A stretch of 64,000 nucleotides of DNA from Colias croceus (taxonomy: Eukaryota > Arthropoda > Insecta > Lepidoptera > Pieridae), in NCBI RefSeq assembly GCF_905220415.1, contig NC_059548.1, positions 3,164,501 to 3,228,500 of the forward strand. Reading direction: 5' to 3'. The translations under genes and the position numbers were made by a program. Positions 59,462 to 64,000 of the stretch are shown in pieces. Position 1 is the first letter of the stretch, and each line of letters opens with the position of its first letter. A model generated the notes under the pieces. The model had not been told where the DNA came from. It made no database searches and worked only from the letters and a program-made list of their open reading frames with translations.

Positions 59462-62400
59462 TTGATAGGAGGAAAGGTATTTTCATGGTATTTTATAAGT
59501 TCACAATTAACGATATAAAATAATTGGCACGAAATTCATTACAATACGTGCGTCATTAAAAACTCTCAATCCGGAAATCAAATGAAACGAATTATGCATG
59601 TACGAAAATTAAATTCACTCTGCAAATTAAATCGATATGACACAATACGCAAATTAATTAAATTCAGCTCAAACCGTTTTACATTTCACAGTAATTTAGA
59701 TCCTTATTATGGTCTGGTTAGCTGTGGTTAATATTATGTTACATAAAATTATACGAAATGTGATAATTTTAAATCATCCAATCCATGTTATTCTTTATTC
59801 ATATCGAAACAGAATTGTAGCTCCAAATTGTGTCAAAGTTAAACAATTTTAATCTACTACACTAACTTTTGATAAAATTGAATCCTGAAATTTGTGACAA
59901 AATTTAACATTAATCTTAATTAAAAGCCGACAATTTTCCTCAATTCCTACAAGTAATACATTTACATTAGCGAAACGCTTTTTAGCTTATTTCAGAACGC
60001 AAATGAAAGAATGAGTCCCCTGAGAACTCCTAACATGGAATTTGCCGAAGTTAATAGACACATTGATGAATCAACCCACGCTTTTGTAAAGAAATAGAAG
60101 AACTCTGATTTAATCAATTATTGGGAGGGTTCCTTGTTAAAGAGCACAATAGTGTGAGGGTGATCGCCTTATTGCAGGTTTGTTTATCCTTCGCGAATTT
60201 GTTTATTTAAATACGCGCAGTCATATGCTCTAATTGATTATTATTTTTATAATGAAAGAGAATAAAAGAGATAGTCAAATACATATTTGAATTTGGAGCG
60301 CTTGATTTGTTTTTTTTTTTTTTATAAAGTGCCAGTGACATTTAAAACAACAAAAAGTTTGCAACCAATTTTTGCATCATGTTTCACATTAACGTTCGAA
60401 AATCATTGAACAATTTTCCGCAACCAGTATTTAAATCTCGGGGCATCAAAAATTTGAACATTATGCGCAGCCGGCGAAGTGAATTAACCGCAAACTTGGC
60501 CCATTATTAATTCTCTTTTCGTGTAGCGGAAGCTAAGGCTGCCTTATTATTGGGATATTTTGTAATGACTTTTAATACAGTGACACGCTATGGCGGCACG
60601 CGATTTAACTACGTTCAGGAATCTTAGGTTAGAAGAAACGTTACGTTCTTATATTGTAATATAAGATTTATTTTACAAAATGAATAAATATAAATTCCTA
60701 ATAATCATTACAAAGGTACAAACACAACTTGTGTTACTCCAAACTAAATTGCATATTATGTGGCCATACGAAAATTACATACATTTCCTTACAAGTTTTT
60801 ATTTATATCGGGGTGTTTAGCAGTGTAATTTTGAAGCAAATATCTTCATATAACATAATATTCGAAAGATAAGTGTAATAGAGAATCGCATTGATAAGCA
60901 GTTTTCTGTTAGCTTTTTTATTCAATGATTCACAGAGGTATAATATTTTTACGTTTTCTAAAAAATTTAATAATCTTAAAAACAAAAGACATTGCGATAC
61001 CGCCGCACCTTATACCGAGAAAATTTAAATAATATTACATCGTATACATACGTTGCAAATAAATCCAGACCTTTCTCCCTATAAATGCAGGTGCATTCAT
61101 ATTTATGAAGCTTAAACGACAAAGCTATAGAATTTAAATATAAAAATACTTTGCATCGTATGTGATGTTCTTTCCCCCAAAAAACAATTTCATTGCGAAT
61201 GCTTCACGCAGAAATCTTTTCAAGATAAAAGTACCTTATCCTTTTCATGCCTAACTTGGAACCATTTTTCATGCCTTTGTTGTAATCGCGGCCAGAGCGA
61301 GGGTTCTTATTTTTACGTAAACTATTTCCGATAAATATATAACGCCATTAGTAAATCATGATATAAATAAAAGAATTAGGCTTTGGATAAAGTAGGCTAA
61401 GATTTGTACGTCAAGGGATACATAAACATTTTGTTATATATGATTTTTCATATCAATTATTCTGAAATTAATTTAACACAATTGTAACGGTTCAAGTGTT
61501 CTTTTTTAAACAGGCATGCATAATACAATACAGATATAAAAATATTATGAATTTAAATCATTTTTAATTTAAAGTTAATATAAAAACAAAAGGCAACAGC
61601 TGAAATATGTAAATCCAAACAAAATTTGCTAATTTACGGTTATGATTAGACGTAACCGAAATCCAGCTAGGGCATTGCACCCACTGAGAAATATAACTTC
61701 CCGTCTAGATAAATAACATTAAAACAACCACAGTATAATAGAGTCAAGCGACTTAATAATTTCAAACATTTTAAGCATTTAATTCACCAACAGCTATATT
61801 TATAAACCAGCTCAAAATAACCTCAAATATTTCGCATACACTTACCAACTTGTATCTTTTAACGAAAGGTACATTAAAATTTAATTAAACGGTTACAAGT
61901 TTCTTGATAACATTAAACATGAATGTCGAGTTCAAAGGGGTTTTTATTTAAACGCTGCATTTCAGATGTCCCGCCTGTCTAACTTCTAAAGAAACGTCCG
62001 CCTGACTTATATATGATCATATTTCTCCTAGACTAACATTGAAACTGTATGCTTAAAGCTGTGTGTTTTCTCGTTAATTATTCCATTTTTATAATACCGT
62101 TTTCTTTATTATTAGTTAGAGTAGTAGGTACTATAGATTTATGTTTTTGATACAAAATATAAATTAAATTCAATTATGTCCGACATGTTTCTGTCAATCA
62201 TTTCGTAATATTAGTGTCAGTTTTGCATCATTGTTAAGTAGTTCAATATTTTTCAATTCAAATAAGATGATTGATACAAATTCCAATTAAATAGCATTAG
62301 TTATGAGTAAATGTGTTTTTTAAACTTATAATTTCTGTGTGTGTGTATGTGAAATTTTAACCCTATTTTTTGACAGTTTAGCAACTAAATAACTGTAGCG

Positions 62401-64000
62401 ACATATTATAATTCATTTTCTTTACTCCTGGAAAGTAAATAGCTTTGTCAAAATCCATGCAGATTGATACGAATATTGAGATAATTTTGAACTTACTCTT
62501 TCAGAAAATAACTTTATCAAAATCCATTCAGATTAATACGAAAATTTAGATATTGAACTTTTCTATGTACAATATAATATCTAATACTACGTCTTTTCGT
62601 CCCTCAAAACTTGGATGAGATGAATATATTCTATCAATCATACTGATTGAAAATATTCTATTATGAAAGCATTGTATGTAATATCGTTGCATTATTACAA
62701 ATTGAGTGAAATCTTCAAATTGGCTCGTTTGGAATATTTTCAACTAAACTTTTATAAAGAATTCATAGAATTGTTTTTCTTCTGGTTATTTATCGGCGAA
62801 AAATCTTTTAAAGTTTTAAAGGCACGCCAAGGAATCATTAAACTTTGCTCCACATTACGGAGTTCGTGGTTTGCGTGTAAACGAAATAAACGTCATTTTT
62901 AATGCGATATTTAAGGAGAAACAATGGAGTATAAAATACGTTGTATTTAATATTATAATAAAGTAATTTATTTATAATACCTTACAGCTAGTGATACAAT
63001 TTTTGAGATGGATAAATACTAAGCTACGCCAATTAAAAGGTACACCTAGGTAGTGAAATAATATACGTATGTGAACAAAGACTTAGTATAAGAATTTTAC
63101 AAAATATGATATTACAGAGAAGGTACATTACAAGTAATTTTGAGAAAAGAAATTAATTAAATATATTGTCCAGCTCCATTTGAATTAAAACTTATTTTTT
63201 TTTTTATTAAAACGGAAATATTTTTGTTTATTTAATGTAAGCGGTATTTTTCGCTCGTCAAAAGTTTTCGAGTATTTCAACCATGTTACGTCAGGAAGAT
63301 GAAGTAGATATTAAATTATGGAAATTCAGTTGCGTTGAAAATTACTGAACCTCTTCCGAGAGAGGGTTCTCGAATGTATTTCATAACAATGTAAATCAAA
63401 TAACTATAGCCTGCATCTGGCTTCCAGCTTTTATCCATTGTTATTAGGAAAACAAGATCGTGATAGTCTCAACGATATAACGCGTTATAGTCTTTATAAG
63501 GTTGTTTATAATTTATATATGCTTGTGTTTGCATTTTACAAATTTCAGAAATGTCATAGGAAAGAGATACGAGTTCATTACACGCCAGCTAAAAATAATG
63601 CACGGTAAAATGTAAAAACAAAGCGGCTGCTTCATCAACTGCAAAACATAGTCACTACTTCCATTATACATATATCACGTAAAAATAATTTTAGCATAAA
63701 GCACAATACATACAAAAGCGCAAATACTCATTCGCGCCAAAATATCAAAATACGAAAAATGTAAAAACAAGAGTGGAACAGGGCTTTATTACTGCGTTCC
63801 GTCCTATTGTGCAGGAATGGCGTTTAATATACGTACACGAATTGTATATTTTAAAATACAAATTTCGTATTATCTACGATTGCGCGTCCAGGCCCAGCAG
63901 TAAAAGTGTCCCCGACGTGACTGTGATACGTCCGTGTTTGTTAGTAAGCTGGATCTGTACTTATGGTTATGGTTCCGGATATATTAGTTTATTGTTCATA
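59462..64000. other. Intergenic DNA, nothing recognised
   Basis: About 4.5 kb of AT-rich sequence without a supported gene. Contains T-runs (near 60310-60323 and 63198-63208) and a diverged 69-bp direct duplication at 62441-62550. Confidence 0.45.
62441..62550. repeat. Diverged tandem duplication, period about 69 bp
   Basis: The segment agctttgtcaaaatccatgc (62441) with gattgatacgaat recurs 69 bp later as aactttatcaaaatccattc with gattaatacgaaa. Two imperfect units in direct orientation. No coding meaning seen. Confidence 0.6.

Noticed and set aside
60308..60323. T-run as a retrotransposon tail
   Set aside because: No adjacent element body or target-site duplication could be seen.

Overview
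This window looks like nuclear DNA from a moth or butterfly (Lepidoptera). It is AT-rich. It is littered with short non-autonomous Helitrons that share the hairpin end common in lepidopteran genomes, and it carries tRNA-headed SINEs of lepidopteran type. Its one clear cellular protein gene encodes an animal mitochondrial enzyme. Almost everything else is intergenic or intronic sequence and transposon debris. I see no operon, CRISPR array, phage or bacterial feature. The assignment rests on repeat type and protein similarity recognised by eye, not on a search.

Positions 1-5200 hold the only cellular genes I can support. A complete, uninterrupted 423-codon gene for glutaryl-CoA dehydrogenase lies at 3523-4794 (+). 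A tRNA-Ala(AGC) gene lies at 5099-5171 (-) and converges on it. The dehydrogenase works in mitochondrial lysine and tryptophan breakdown. Nothing else in the window joins that pathway.

Positions 5800-15000 are a patchwork: a LINE 3' end, Helitron fragments, a SINE split by a Helitron, and three small inverted-repeat elements. Positions 17691-20339 are a nearly intact hAT DNA transposon of Buster type, 2649 bp long. It has 16-bp inverted ends, a perfect 8-bp target-site duplication, and a transposase gene broken by a single frameshift in an A-run. Positions 23699-24747 are two 523-bp copies of a PIF/Harbinger-like element placed head to tail and separated by one 3-bp target site. Each keeps a scrap of what looks like Harbinger transposase coding sequence.

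Positions 26600-64000 contain more Helitrons (including a head-to-tail pair), several inverted-repeat MITEs, one clear tRNA-derived SINE, isolated perfect or near-perfect hairpins, and long AT-rich stretches with no recognisable gene. Small exons of a larger gene could be hidden there, because exons shorter than about 150 bp cannot be recognised reliably by eye.

I did not find evidence of a new multi-gene system. The most notable items are the frameshifted but otherwise well-preserved hAT element, the tandem Harbinger pair, the tandem Helitron pair, the intronless dehydrogenase gene and a 19-bp perfect hairpin with a 3-nt loop.
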